From assembly GCF_019977235.1 (NCBI RefSeq), contig NZ_AP024646.1, positions 5,208,001 to 5,272,000 of the forward strand: DNA of 64,000 nt, written 5' to 3'. The position numbers and the translations under genes are program-made. This document shows, piece by piece, positions 16,196 to 24,829 of the stretch. The number at the start of each line of letters is the position of its first letter. The stretch's first letter is position 1. The DNA is from Arthrobacter sp. StoSoilB5. Lineage in GTDB: Bacteria > Actinomycetota > Actinomycetes > Actinomycetales > Micrococcaceae. The notes beneath the pieces were generated by a model. That model saw nothing but the letters and a program-made list of their open reading frames with translations. It searched no databases and was not told where the DNA came from.

Positions 16196-16771
16196 ATGGA
16201 TTCCTTGTTTATCCCGCTCGTAATTTTGATCGCGGTCATTGCGGGCGTATTGCTGCTTATGCGTTCCTTCCGCAAGCGTTCGGCGGAGACAAAGGCCGGT
16301 GTAGCAGCGGCAAGCTCCCCCAAGGATCCTGTCCAGCTGGCGAAAGAATCGGCGGCGAAGCTGAACGAGGAACAGCACAGGCGGCTCTACTCGCTTATTG
16401 CCCAGGGCCAGGGCATGGCAGCGATCAAGCTGTATCTGCAGGCCACTGGTGAGGGCCTACGGGCGTCACGTGACGCCGTCGGCGCTCTGGCCGCGCACCC
16501 CCAGCCCTTCAAGCCGGAGGCGCAGCCCAAGGATCTTTTGTCGGACGACGACGACGGGCCCGAGCGCTTCCCGTACCGGTACCGGGCGATCGTCAGCAAG
16601 GGCGATGTGACGCGCGAGGTGAGCAGCAACATGCTCAACGACGAGATCTATGGACGAATCCGGACCTTGGCAAAAAGCGGTGATGTGGAGGGCGCAGCAC
16701 TGGCACTGACACGCCACTCGGACATCACCATCAAACAGGCGCGTGAATTCATCGAACTCCTGGAAGACTAA
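16196..16771 (+). CDS. Membrane-anchored protein with two L7/L12 C-terminal-like repeats
   Basis: The 191-residue protein starts with a membrane helix (about 3-23) followed by basic residues, so the rest is cytosolic. A first repeat spans about 60-98 (EEQHRRLYSLIAQGQGMAAI then KLYLQATGEGLRASRDAV) and a second is at the C terminus (IKQAREFIELLED end). Both fit the L12 C-terminal helix pattern, less well than the upstream protein. It is a paralogue of that protein in the same operon. No function is known to me. Confidence 0.7.
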   Translation: MDSLFIPLVILIAVIAGVLLLMRSFRKRSAETKAGVAAASSPKDPVQLAKESAAKLNEEQHRRLYSLIAQGQGMAAIKLYLQATGEGLRASRDAVGALAAHPQPFKPEAQPKDLLSDDDDGPERFPYRYRAIVSKGDVTREVSSNMLNDEIYGRIRTLAKSGDVEGAALALTRHSDITIKQAREFIELLED

Positions 16772-16777
16772 CCTCGT

Positions 16778-17152
16778 TTAGAAATCGAACAGGTCCCCCA
16801 GGAAGCCTTCCTTCTTCTTGCGTTTACGGCCATACTCGTCGCGGCGGTCATAGTCACCCCTGCGCTCATAATCCCGGCGGTCATAGTCGCGGCGATCGCC
16901 GCGGTCATCGTAGCGGGGTTGTTTCGGCCGCGATTCAAAGGGGTTGTAGACGGGCGGCGGTGCGATCGGAGGCTGCGGCGGGGCGGGGGCCTGCCTCGCA
17001 GGGGCCGGCATGGTTTCGGCGGCGACGCGATCAATGATCTTGTCCAGCTCACCGCGGTCCAGCCATACACCCCGGCACTGCGGGCAGTAGTCAATCTCCA
17101 CGCCGCTTCGTTCGCTCATCACCAGGTCAATGGAATCCACAGGACACTTCAT
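16778..17152 (-). CDS. Zinc-ribbon (zf-TFIIB) protein with an Asp/Arg-rich tail
   Basis: The 124-residue protein begins MKCPVD and has CPQCRGVWLDRGELDKII, the paired cysteines and WLDRGEL motif of the TFIIB-like zinc ribbon family. The second half is low complexity: a Pro-rich linker, then repeated YDRRDY/DDRGDRR units ending KKKEGFLGDLFDF. The ATG at 17152 was chosen because it begins the domain directly; the upstream extension of the frame has no family character. Convergent with the L12-like pair. Function unknown; nucleic-acid binding is a guess. Confidence 0.75.
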   Translation of the reverse strand: MKCPVDSIDLVMSERSGVEIDYCPQCRGVWLDRGELDKIIDRVAAETMPAPARQAPAPPQPPIAPPPVYNPFESRPKQPRYDDRGDRRDYDRRDYERRGDYDRRDEYGRKRKKKEGFLGDLFDF

Positions 17153-17189
17153 GCTTGGCCCAACGACCGGACCCGATGAAAAGTTCGGA

Positions 17190-17813
17190 CTACCGGCCAG
17201 CTGAAATGCCGGCCAGCAGCTGTTCGAATGGCAGTGACTCCAGGGCTGGGGTCTTGCGCCCCGGCTGGGCGCCGCTGAGCAGTTGCACGAGTTCACCGGC
17301 CGCCCGGTCCACTCGCACCGAAAGGGGCGAGCCGCCGTCGTCGTTTCCCCAGTCCTGGGGTCCGGCGAACACGCCGGTGGCAGCCGTACGGGTCCTCAGG
17401 TAGCTGAACAGCGGCCGCATGGCGTAGTCCAGGACCATCTGGTGGCGGTCGGTGCCGCCTGTGGCGCCAAGCAGTACGGCCTTGCCATCGAGGGACTTGG
17501 GGTCCAGGACGTCGATGAAGGACTTGAAGAGGCCGCTATAGGACGCGCTGAAAACGGGGCTGACGGCGATGATTCCGTCTGAATCCTCGACGCCGGCAAT
17601 CACCTCTGCGAGGCGCGGCGCGGCATAGCCGGTCACGAAGTTATTCGCGATGTCCACTGCCAGGTCTCGCAACTCGACGACGTCGACCCTCACCTCATAG
17701 CCTGCCGCGCGCAACTGCCGCTCGGCAGAGGCGGCCAGTTGGTCGGCCAGCAGTCGGCTCGATGACGGGACGCCGAGTCCGGCGGAAAGGACGGTGATGC
17801 GGCGGGTTTCCAT
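17190..17813 (-). CDS. NADPH-dependent FMN reductase family protein
   Basis: The 207-residue flavodoxin-like protein opens ITVLSAGLGVPSSSRLLADQLA, the phosphate-binding loop of FMN reductases, and contains SPVFSASYSGLFKSFIDVL and LLGATGGTDRH. It most resembles the CE1759-type FMN reductases that supply reduced flavin or reduce quinones. The ATG at 17813 follows AGGAGAATGCC, which is better than an ATG 24 nt upstream. A 12-bp palindrome lies at 17849-17860 in its promoter. Confidence 0.8.
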   Translation of the reverse strand: METRRITVLSAGLGVPSSSRLLADQLAASAERQLRAAGYEVRVDVVELRDLAVDIANNFVTGYAAPRLAEVIAGVEDSDGIIAVSPVFSASYSGLFKSFIDVLDPKSLDGKAVLLGATGGTDRHQMVLDYAMRPLFSYLRTRTAATGVFAGPQDWGNDDGGSPLSVRVDRAAGELVQLLSGAQPGRKTPALESLPFEQLLAGISAGR

Positions 17814-17848
17814 GGCATTCTCCTGTTGCTCGTTCATTCCCAGCTTAC

Positions 17849-17860
17849 ATGCATATGCAT
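17849..17860. promoter_or_regulatory. Palindrome upstream of the FMN reductase gene
   Basis: ATGCATATGCAT is a perfect 12-bp palindrome within TTAC-ATGCATATGCAT-CTAA, an AT-rich spot 36 bp before the start codon. MarR- or redox-type repressors often use sites of this size. No regulator gene is adjacent. Confidence 0.4.
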
Positions 17861-17908
17861 CTAAATGAGTGAACGAGGGAGCATCACGAACTATTCCCGA
17901 AGGTACGG

Positions 17909-18403
17909 TCAGTGCTTCGGGCCGCCAACGCCGGGCTTTGCAGTCACTTGCTTCATCCACGCTGCGATTTGGTCTTCGTCGATGTCGGCCACGGATTCGA
18001 GCTCCACGCCCCGCGTCGATTTGCCCATGCCGACCGGTGTCACCGGTGGTACCGGCTCGAGGGTGGCGCCGTTGATGAACATGAGCTTGACGTGGCCGGC
18101 AAAGCCTCCGGAGCTGAAGCACCATCCATCGCCCACACCGTAGTAGGCCATGCCCCACTTCACGGAGCGCTGAAGTTCCGGCAGCGTCCTGGCCGCCAAG
18201 TCATCGATCGTTTCAGCGATGCCTCTCTGCGGCTGCGGAAGGCTGGCGATGTAGGCGAAGACGGGCTTGTCGCCCACCGCCGCTTTCGCGGGACTGGCCC
18301 TGCCGGTCATGGATTCGGGCAGCGGGAAGGCGGCAGCGGTGTGTTCCGCGGTGCCACTTGCTGGGTCCAAGGCTTCCCGCTTACCGCTCTCCCTGCTGGT
18401 CAT
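17909..18403 (-). CDS. DUF1801 (YdhG-like) protein
   Basis: The roughly 164-residue protein carries the DUF1801 pattern: FAYIASLPQPQRGIAETIDDLAARTLPELQRSVKWGMAYYGVGDGWCFSSGGFAGHVKLMFINGA begins around residue 50 (shown here as family features, KWGMAYY and HVKLMF being the core). Members are small cytosolic proteins related to the frataxin-like YdhG fold. The N-terminal 45 residues are low complexity. The start is uncertain: ATG 18403 or an in-frame GTG at 18421; neither has a good ribosome site. Confidence 0.6.
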   Translation of the reverse strand: MTSRESGKREALDPASGTAEHTAAAFPLPESMTGRASPAKAAVGDKPVFAYIASLPQPQRGIAETIDDLAARTLPELQRSVKWGMAYYGVGDGWCFSSGGFAGHVKLMFINGATLEPVPPVTPVGMGKSTRGVELESVADIDEDQIAAWMKQVTAKPGVGGPKH

Positions 18404-18512
18404 GGACAGTATTATTCCCACGGACCGCGACTATTCATACGCACCGCGGAAAGAGCCACGGCGCATCCGAGTGATGACCGACGAACGACGGTAAAATTAG
18501 GGCTAGAGGTGC

Positions 18513-18701
18513 ATGGCGATGTCTGTGGCTTTGGTTGTGGTCCTGGTCCTGTTGGGTGCGGCTTCCCTTGCCGCGGCGATAGGCACGGTGGCGTTGGTGA
18601 TCCGCGACGGCCGCGGGGAGATTCCACTGGAACCTCCCGTTCGGCCGTGGTCAGCCGGACACCTCCCGAGCCGCCCGTACTCCACTCTTCCCCGCATTTA
18701 G
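18513..18701 (+). CDS. Small single-helix membrane protein
   Basis: The 62-residue protein starts MAMSVALVVVLVLLGAASLAA and has one long hydrophobic helix (4-30) followed by a charged, Pro-rich tail. An AGAGGT site lies just before the ATG, and a TAAAAT -10 candidate about 20 nt upstream. The stop is 1 nt before the convergent esterase stop. Family and function not recognised. Confidence 0.5.
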   Translation: MAMSVALVVVLVLLGAASLAAAIGTVALVIRDGRGEIPLEPPVRPWSAGHLPSRPYSTLPRI

Positions 18702-18702
18702 T

Positions 18703-19818
18703 TCACTTCGCCCTGGCGGCGTGCGTGGACAGGAAGTCGAAAGTCTTGTCCCTGGCATCGCGTGCCTCCGTGTAATTCAGGTGGAACTGGTACTCGTGGG
18801 GAAGCTCGGGGTTGTGGTCCGCAGCCCAAAAGAGCTCCGTTACGGGCACGCCAGCTTCTTTCAGGCGATTGCCGTACGGAACCGACTGAAGCCACGTGAG
18901 ACCATCGCCGTTGCCGCCACTGATGAAGGTCGGCGGGAAATCCTTGGTCACAAAATCAATGGTGGACATGGTGCTGCCCGCATATGTGGAGGACCAATCC
19001 TTCGTTCCCGTGTATGCCCACAGGGAGGTTTTGAAGCCCCAGGCAACCAGGCCATTGAGGTCAGCCATGGCCCGGAGATCATATACACCGCAATGCAGGA
19101 TGGTAGCGGCAAGGTCCGATTTCTGGAGCGCGGGTTCGATCCCCATCAGGTTGGCATACTCCGGGTTAATAGTGAGAGTGGTCATTTGGCTGGCCAACTG
19201 CGCTCCTGCAGAATCACCGGCCAGGACAATCCGGGTGGTGTCCACATTCAATTCGGTGGCGTGGGCCTTGATATAGCCAAGGGCATCGTTGATGTCCCGT
19301 ACGGCCGTGGGATAGACGGCCTCCGGCGCGATCGGGTAGCTCATCCCAATGGTCGTGTATCCCTCAGCGGCAAGAATCCGAAGATAGGGTTCCACATCGC
19401 CTTGAGCCCCGGAGATCCAGGCACCGCCGTGGATCCACACGATCGTGGGGAGTGGAGCAGTCGTGCCCGCAGGGCTGAAAACGTCAAAGGCAGAGCCGGG
19501 CTTGTAAACGACACCGGCGCGCTCCTGCAATGGAGTGTCGGGGACGTATGGCTCCATCTCGTCAATGGTGGACTGCGCTCCGCGCTCAAAAACGCTACGA
19601 ATCAACATGGCGGAGGGCCAGGGAGTAGCGGAAAGGGCGAGAAGGATGATCAGAACGAGGATGATGGCCAGGTCGAGTTTCCTCAGTCGCGAAGGCCGCC
19701 TGCGCCTGGTCCGCAAAGCTGCACGGGAGCCGGGACCTATAGGGGAATCGCCTCCAGCACCCGTCCGGACTGTTGCCTTGTTAGTCACGTTGGCTTGAGA
19801 CGATTCCAATGGCCCCAT
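18703..19818 (-). CDS. Membrane-anchored alpha/beta hydrolase (carboxylesterase/lipase type)
   Basis: The 371-residue protein has a basic N terminus, a membrane helix at about 48-68, and then a hormone-sensitive-lipase-like catalytic domain. The oxyanion motif is WIHGGAWISG, the nucleophile elbow GDSAGAQLASQ, and the C-terminal His is in WAADHNPELPHEYQFH. It should face the outside as a type II membrane protein. Substrate is unknown. It is not obviously linked to its neighbours. Confidence 0.8.
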   Translation of the reverse strand: MGPLESSQANVTNKATVRTGAGGDSPIGPGSRAALRTRRRRPSRLRKLDLAIILVLIILLALSATPWPSAMLIRSVFERGAQSTIDEMEPYVPDTPLQERAGVVYKPGSAFDVFSPAGTTAPLPTIVWIHGGAWISGAQGDVEPYLRILAAEGYTTIGMSYPIAPEAVYPTAVRDINDALGYIKAHATELNVDTTRIVLAGDSAGAQLASQMTTLTINPEYANLMGIEPALQKSDLAATILHCGVYDLRAMADLNGLVAWGFKTSLWAYTGTKDWSSTYAGSTMSTIDFVTKDFPPTFISGGNGDGLTWLQSVPYGNRLKEAGVPVTELFWAADHNPELPHEYQFHLNYTEARDARDKTFDFLSTHAARAK

Positions 19819-20144
19819 TACACACTCCCCCAGTTGGTGTACCTGTGGACCATGCTAGGTCGCTGGAGCTACATAGCGAAGGGCATGCACTGAAATCGCC
19901 CGCGTCCCGGCGCCGTAGTCATGGAAGCCACCAAGACCAGCAGTCGAGCGTCGTTGATCGCGGCACGGATCGCTGATTCGAACTGCCGGTTGCACTTGGG
20001 GAAAGCCATTGGGTCAGTCCATTTTGCCGAGAAGGCTTGCATTATGAGTTCAAACTCATAATATGGGATCAGTGATGTGGCCTGTCTCACGGCGCGCATC
20101 AATTCCAAGCCTTCAGAGTGGAAGGCCCAACGATCGGATTCCCC
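19819..20144. other. 326-bp gap between esterase and GntP permease genes
   Basis: It contains the divergent promoters of both genes and the palindrome at 20041-20062. A 79-codon minus-strand frame (19869-20108) crosses the palindrome and has no recognisable family, so it was not called. Confidence 0.6.
20041..20062. promoter_or_regulatory. Perfect 22-bp palindromic operator upstream of the gntP-CoA-transferase operon
   Basis: ATTATGAGTT (20041-20050) and AACTCATAAT (20053-20062) are perfect 10-bp arms around CA. It lies 82 bp before the permease start in an AT-rich island. No regulator gene is directly adjacent; the IclR gene at 27770-28561 is the nearest same-region candidate. Confidence 0.65.
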
Positions 20145-21578
20145 ATGTCAGACATTGCTGTTCTGATCAACACAGCTGTAGCGGTCCTGGCCGCCGTCGT
20201 GCTGATCGTCCGCTTCAGAGTCAACCCCGTCATTTCCCTGGTCATCGCCTCCGTGTACCTGGGTTTGGCCGTCGGCCTCGGCGTCGAAGAGACCGTGAAG
20301 ACCATTACGTCCGGCTTCGGCGAGATCATGGTGGACGTCGGCCTACTCATCGCCTTCGGCGTCTTAATGGGCTCCATCCTCAATCAGAGCGGCGCCATCC
20401 GGCGCCTTGTGGAGCATCTGCTCAAGACCTTTGGCCCGAAACGCCTGCCTTACACGATGGGCCTGGCAATAGGCACGCTCCTTCAGTCGATCTTCCTGGA
20501 CGTCCTGCTCGTCATCTCAGCCCCGCTGGCCCGCAAACTCGCCCCGAAAATCGGAAAATTGGGCACAGCCCGCATGGCAACCGCCATGGCCATCGCCCTG
20601 GAATGCGGCATTGTCTTTACGGTTCCGGGCGTTGCGTCGCTGGCCCTGGCTGGCCTCCTCAACGTTCCACTCGGCAAGATGCTGCTCTTCGGCCTGTTGC
20701 TGGTTATTCCCACCATCATCATTTCGATTGCCATCATGACGTTCCTCTTCCGCCGCGGATTCTGGAATGAAGCCAAGGACGAGGACCACACCTTCGTGGC
20801 GGAGGAAGACAGCGAGGGCGAGGAGCCGACCAGCGGTGCCCTCCCCGCAACAAGTACCGCCAGCGAGTCCCCAGCCGGCTCCAACACGAAGCCAATCGGC
20901 GCAGCAGTGGCTGTTGCCGAACGCGAGAGCAAAGAGAAGCCGCTGATCATGCTCTTTGCACCGCTCCTGACTTCCCTGATCCTCATCGGCGCGGGAGCCA
21001 TCCTGCAGATTTTCAAGATTGATCTCCCCTGGCTACAGCTGCTTGGCGAACCTGTCATCGCCCTTCTCATCGGACTCATTGGTACGTGCCTGGTCACCCG
21101 CGCATCCATCGGGCAGAAGAAGGTTGAGGAGGCCATCACTGTCGGCTTCAAGGAAAGCGGACAGATCCTGATCCTCACCGGTGTGGGCGGATCCCTCGCG
21201 GCCACGGTAAAGGCCGCGGGCCTCGGTGACATCCTTGGTGGCTTTTTCTCGGCGAGCACCGTCGCCCCTTTGCTGGTGGTCTGGGCCATCGCCGCAGTGC
21301 TGCACATCGCCGTCGGGTCCGTCACCCTGTCCGCCATTACGGCCGCCGGGCTGTTGGCACCCATCGCACCTGCCATTGGACTTGATCCCGTGCTGCTGGC
21401 CCTCGCCGCCGGCGCTGGCTCGCTCTTCATGGTTCACGTCACCAGCAACACGTTCTGGCTCCTGCAGTCCCTTTTGGGCCAGAGTGTGAGGGGTGCATTG
21501 AAATCGGTCATGGTGGGAGTTTCAGTAGCCTCCGTGGTCGCGATCCTGCTGATCCTGCCCATGAGCCTGCTGTTCTAA
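20145..21578 (+). CDS. GntP-family permease (gluconate/organic-acid:H+ symporter)
   Basis: The 477-residue protein has about 12 hydrophobic segments, a charged cytosolic loop (about 215-265, rich in Glu and Ser), and the GntP-typical C-terminal GSLFMVHVTSNTFWLL. GntP transporters import gluconate and related hydroxy acids. The ATG at 20145 was preferred to a GTG at 20118, which would only add nine non-family residues. It starts a run of four same-strand genes for acyl-CoA and hydroxyacid metabolism, so the substrate is probably a hydroxylated carboxylic acid. Confidence 0.85.
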   Translation: MSDIAVLINTAVAVLAAVVLIVRFRVNPVISLVIASVYLGLAVGLGVEETVKTITSGFGEIMVDVGLLIAFGVLMGSILNQSGAIRRLVEHLLKTFGPKRLPYTMGLAIGTLLQSIFLDVLLVISAPLARKLAPKIGKLGTARMATAMAIALECGIVFTVPGVASLALAGLLNVPLGKMLLFGLLLVIPTIIISIAIMTFLFRRGFWNEAKDEDHTFVAEEDSEGEEPTSGALPATSTASESPAGSNTKPIGAAVAVAERESKEKPLIMLFAPLLTSLILIGAGAILQIFKIDLPWLQLLGEPVIALLIGLIGTCLVTRASIGQKKVEEAITVGFKESGQILILTGVGGSLAATVKAAGLGDILGGFFSASTVAPLLVVWAIAAVLHIAVGSVTLSAITAAGLLAPIAPAIGLDPVLLALAAGAGSLFMVHVTSNTFWLLQSLLGQSVRGALKSVMVGVSVASVVAILLILPMSLLF

Positions 21579-21624
21579 ACGCCCGCCGACCGTCCCATCA
21601 CAAAAGCACGCACGAGAGAAGACC

Positions 21625-22875
21625 ATGACACACCAAACAATCGCCCCGCTGGACGGCGTCCGAGTCCTCGAACTCGGCAATTACATCGCCGCTCCCACGG
21701 CTGGCAGGCTGCTTGCCGATTTCGGCGCCGAAGTCATCAAGGTCGAGCGTCCAGGCACCGGCGACGAGCTCCGCAACTGGCGCCTCCACAAGGGCAACAC
21801 TTCCATGCTCTACCGCACTCTGAACCGCAACAAGAAGTCCGTGGTCCTGGATCTCCGCACTGAGGCTGGCAAGCAGGCTGTCCTGGCCTTGGTTGCCAAG
21901 TCGGACATCCTGCTCGAAAACTTCCGCCCGGGCACGCTGGAGAAATGGGGTCTCGGGCCCGAAGTCCTCAACCAGGCCAACCCGGACCTCATCGTCACCC
22001 GCATCTCTGCCTTTGGACAGACAGGGCCACTGTCTGAGCGGCCCGGATTTGCCGCCGTCGCCGAGGCGTATAGCGGGTTCCGCAACCTGGTGGGCGATCC
22101 AGACCGCGCGCCGGTCCGCGTGGGCGTCTCCATCGGAGACTCGATCGCGGGCCTTTACGCCGCCTTCGGCTCCATGATGAGCCTCTACCAGCGTGAAGCA
22201 CGACGCCGGGACTCGGCTGGCGCTGTGCCGCTCACCGAGCGCATCATCGACGTCGCGCTGAATGAGGCGATGTTCTCCATGATGGAATCGCTCATTCCGG
22301 ACTACCAGGCCTATGGCGTGGACCGTCAGCGCGTTGGCGGCCGTATGGAAGGCATTGCGCCCTCGAACGCGTACGTGTGTAAGGACGGTGCCAGCATTGT
22401 GGTGGCCGGAAACGGGGACTCCATTTACCAGCGGTACATGGAGACCATCGGCCGAGCGGACCTCGCCGAGGACCCGGAGCTGCAGAGCAACGCCGGACGC
22501 TGGGCACGCCGCGAAGAACTGGACCAAGCCATCGGCGAGTGGTCCGCGCAACTGACAGCACCCGAAGCTTTGGCAGCCCTGGACGCAGCTGGGGTTCCGG
22601 CTGGTCCCATCTACACAGCCGCGGACATCAGCACGGACAGCCAGTACGCGGCCCGCAACATGATCCAAAAGTTCGACGTTTCGACGGGCGAAGAGATCCT
22701 GCCGGGAGTCGGTTTCCCGGGCATCGTTCCCGTGATCGGGGACCAGTCCCTGCCCATCCGGAACCTTGGCCCGGACCTTGGCGAAAACACTGAAGAAATC
22801 CTTGGCGGGCTCCTCCACTTGGATGCTGCGCAAATCGATGCGGCTTCCGGCCGCGAGGAGGCTGTCCGACCATGA
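21625..22875 (+). CDS. CaiB/BaiF-type (class III) CoA-transferase
   Basis: The 416-residue protein opens PLDGVRVLELGNYIAAPTAGRLLADFGAEVIKVE, the class III CoA-transferase signature, and the catalytic aspartate is Asp172 in SIGDSIAGLYAAFG. It transfers CoA between carboxylic acids, activating an acid without ATP. It overlaps the lyase gene by 4 bp, and together with the GntP importer suggests that the imported acid is activated here. Confidence 0.88.
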   Translation: MTHQTIAPLDGVRVLELGNYIAAPTAGRLLADFGAEVIKVERPGTGDELRNWRLHKGNTSMLYRTLNRNKKSVVLDLRTEAGKQAVLALVAKSDILLENFRPGTLEKWGLGPEVLNQANPDLIVTRISAFGQTGPLSERPGFAAVAEAYSGFRNLVGDPDRAPVRVGVSIGDSIAGLYAAFGSMMSLYQREARRRDSAGAVPLTERIIDVALNEAMFSMMESLIPDYQAYGVDRQRVGGRMEGIAPSNAYVCKDGASIVVAGNGDSIYQRYMETIGRADLAEDPELQSNAGRWARREELDQAIGEWSAQLTAPEALAALDAAGVPAGPIYTAADISTDSQYAARNMIQKFDVSTGEEILPGVGFPGIVPVIGDQSLPIRNLGPDLGENTEEILGGLLHLDAAQIDAASGREEAVRP

Positions 22876-23837
22876 ACCGTTTTGAAAGCACGCACGCCAC
22901 ACCCTTGGGCAGTGTCATCTTGAGGGACGTTACCTTGCGGGACGGGCTGCAGCTCACCGGAAAACTCCTGCCAACAGAGCAAAAGATCGAAACCGTCCGC
23001 GAATTACTGCGCCTGGGCGTCCCGGCGATCGAGCTCGGATCCATGGCGCGCGCGGACCTCGTCCCCACCATGGCCAACACTCTCGAAGTTGTCCAGGCCC
23101 TCACTCCCGAGGAACTCGAAAAGTGCTGGATCTGGGTAGCGACACCCGGCCATGTTGCCAAGGCAGCAGCTGCAGGCGCGCGGAATTTCCAGTACTGCCT
23201 GTCTGCGTCGGATTCACATAATAAGGCGAACATCGGCCGGACCACGGACGAGAGCCTTGCTGCTCTGCCTGAAGCCGTTGAGTATGCACGTACAGTGAAC
23301 GGCCAGATTCAGTTGTGCATTGCGACATCCTTCACTTGCCCGTTCGAGGGCTACGTTCCAGAGGAGCGGATCCTTTTGATCGCCAACGATCCCCGGGCCG
23401 AGGGCACCACGGACATCGTCATCTGCGACACCCTTGGGCAGGCCGTTCCTGCCCAGGTGTCCAGCCTGATCACGCGGGTACGGGATGAATCCCCTGCCCG
23501 GCGGATCGTTTATCACGGTCACGACACTTGGGGCCTGGGCGTGGCCAACACGCTCGCTGCAATTCAAGCAGGGGCCGCAATGGTGGACGGTGCTTTGGGC
23601 GGCCTGGGTGGTTGCCCGTTCGCGCCCGGCGCCAGCGGCAACACCTCCAGCGAGGACATCCTGTTTGCCACGCGTCCCGAATGGCTCACGCCGCACGTCT
23701 TTGGCGAACTTGTGGTCCTGTCCGAAAAGCTGCTGGCAGAGCTTGGCGAACCCAACCGTTCAAAGGCTGCTCAGGGCGCGCGCTCCAGGGCGGCAGCCTT
23801 TGACTGGGTCATCCCTTCCTCCACAGGGGGCAACTAA
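22872..23837 (+). CDS. HMG-CoA-lyase-like DRE-TIM aldolase
   Basis: The 321-residue protein has the RDVTLRDGLQ motif of DRE-TIM lyases, IELGSMARAD, HGHDTWGLGVANTLAAIQAGA and GGLGGCPFAPGASGN (with the cysteine of the HMGL signature). These enzymes split 3-hydroxyacyl-CoA into acetyl-CoA or a homologue plus a keto acid. The start overlaps the CoA-transferase stop, so the CoA ester made by that enzyme is the likely substrate. True HMG-CoA lyase of leucine catabolism would not normally sit with GntP and a hydroxyacid dehydrogenase. Confidence 0.82.
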   Translation: MNRFESTHATPLGSVILRDVTLRDGLQLTGKLLPTEQKIETVRELLRLGVPAIELGSMARADLVPTMANTLEVVQALTPEELEKCWIWVATPGHVAKAAAAGARNFQYCLSASDSHNKANIGRTTDESLAALPEAVEYARTVNGQIQLCIATSFTCPFEGYVPEERILLIANDPRAEGTTDIVICDTLGQAVPAQVSSLITRVRDESPARRIVYHGHDTWGLGVANTLAAIQAGAAMVDGALGGLGGCPFAPGASGNTSSEDILFATRPEWLTPHVFGELVVLSEKLLAELGEPNRSKAAQGARSRAAAFDWVIPSSTGGN

Positions 23838-23839
23838 CT

Positions 23840-24829
23840 GTGGGGAACCATTTCCTTGTCACTACCGCCATCCCTGACCCGGGGCTGCAATTGCTTTCCG
23901 ACGCCGGCCAGGTCACTGTCCTTCCCGAGCCGCCGGATTACGGGACGCTTTCAAGCCTGTGCGCTTCGGGAGACTACGACGTGGTTCTCACCCAGTTACG
24001 CGACGTCATCGACGAGCCACTGCTGGCCAAGGCGCGGGTAAAGGGCGTTTCCAATTTCGCGGTCGGATACAACAACATCGACATCGATGCCGCCACCCGG
24101 CACGGCATCCTCGTCGGAAATACGCCGGGCGTCCTCACGGATGCGACGGCGGACATTGCCATGCTGCTCATTCTCGGAACCGCCCGACGGGTTGTGGAGG
24201 CGGACAAGCTGGTGCGGGAGGGAAAGTTCCTCGGGTGGGAGCCGGAGTTCATGCTGGGCCGGGACGTTTCCGGCGCTGTACTTGGCCTTGCCGGATTCGG
24301 CAGGATCGCCCGCGCTGTGGCTCGGCGAGCCTTGGGCTTTGGCATGGAGGTGCTTTTCGCGCCGCGGCCACCCAGTGACCGGCCGGTCGGCGGCGAGGAG
24401 CTCGGGGAATTCGCGGGCAAGGTCCGGCAAGCGCCTTGGGACGAGCTGGTAGAGCGCAGCGACTTTCTCTCCTTACACGTACCGCTCAACGAGCAGACCA
24501 GGCATCTGGTGAGCGCCGATGTGCTGGTACGTATGAAGCCCGAAGCCATCCTCATTAACACCGCCCGCGGTCCCGTGGTGGATGAGGCTGCCCTGGTATC
24601 CGCACTGCGCAACGGCATTATCGCCGGAGCGGGCCTGGATGTGTTCGAGGACGAACCACCGCTGTCCCCCGGCCTCGCTGAACTCCCCAACACTGTTCTC
24701 CTGCCGCACGTCGGCAGCGCAACAGTGCCCGTCCGCGCCGAAATGGCCAGGCTCAGCGCCCTCAACGCGATCGCTATCGCGGAGGATCGATTACCGCCAC
24801 ATCCGGTCAGCCCGCTCGCCAGAGCATGA
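23840..24829 (+). CDS. D-isomer-specific 2-hydroxyacid dehydrogenase (glyoxylate/hydroxypyruvate reductase type)
   Basis: The 329-residue protein (GTG start two bases after the lyase stop) has the NAD-binding loop GLAGFGRIARAVARR, and the catalytic Arg in NTARGPVVDEAAL, Glu in DVFEDEPPLSP and His in PHVGSAT. It resembles GhrB-like glyoxylate/hydroxypyruvate reductases. Its stop overlaps the ATG of a glycerate kinase remnant, which supports a product such as D-glycerate: the 2-keto acid released by the lyase would be reduced here. Confidence 0.85.
   Translation: MGNHFLVTTAIPDPGLQLLSDAGQVTVLPEPPDYGTLSSLCASGDYDVVLTQLRDVIDEPLLAKARVKGVSNFAVGYNNIDIDAATRHGILVGNTPGVLTDATADIAMLLILGTARRVVEADKLVREGKFLGWEPEFMLGRDVSGAVLGLAGFGRIARAVARRALGFGMEVLFAPRPPSDRPVGGEELGEFAGKVRQAPWDELVERSDFLSLHVPLNEQTRHLVSADVLVRMKPEAILINTARGPVVDEAALVSALRNGIIAGAGLDVFEDEPPLSPGLAELPNTVLLPHVGSATVPVRAEMARLSALNAIAIAEDRLPPHPVSPLARA

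Noticed and set aside
19869..20108. 79-codon minus-strand frame before gntP
   Set aside because: Crosses the 22-bp palindrome and has no family similarity; the segment looks regulatory.
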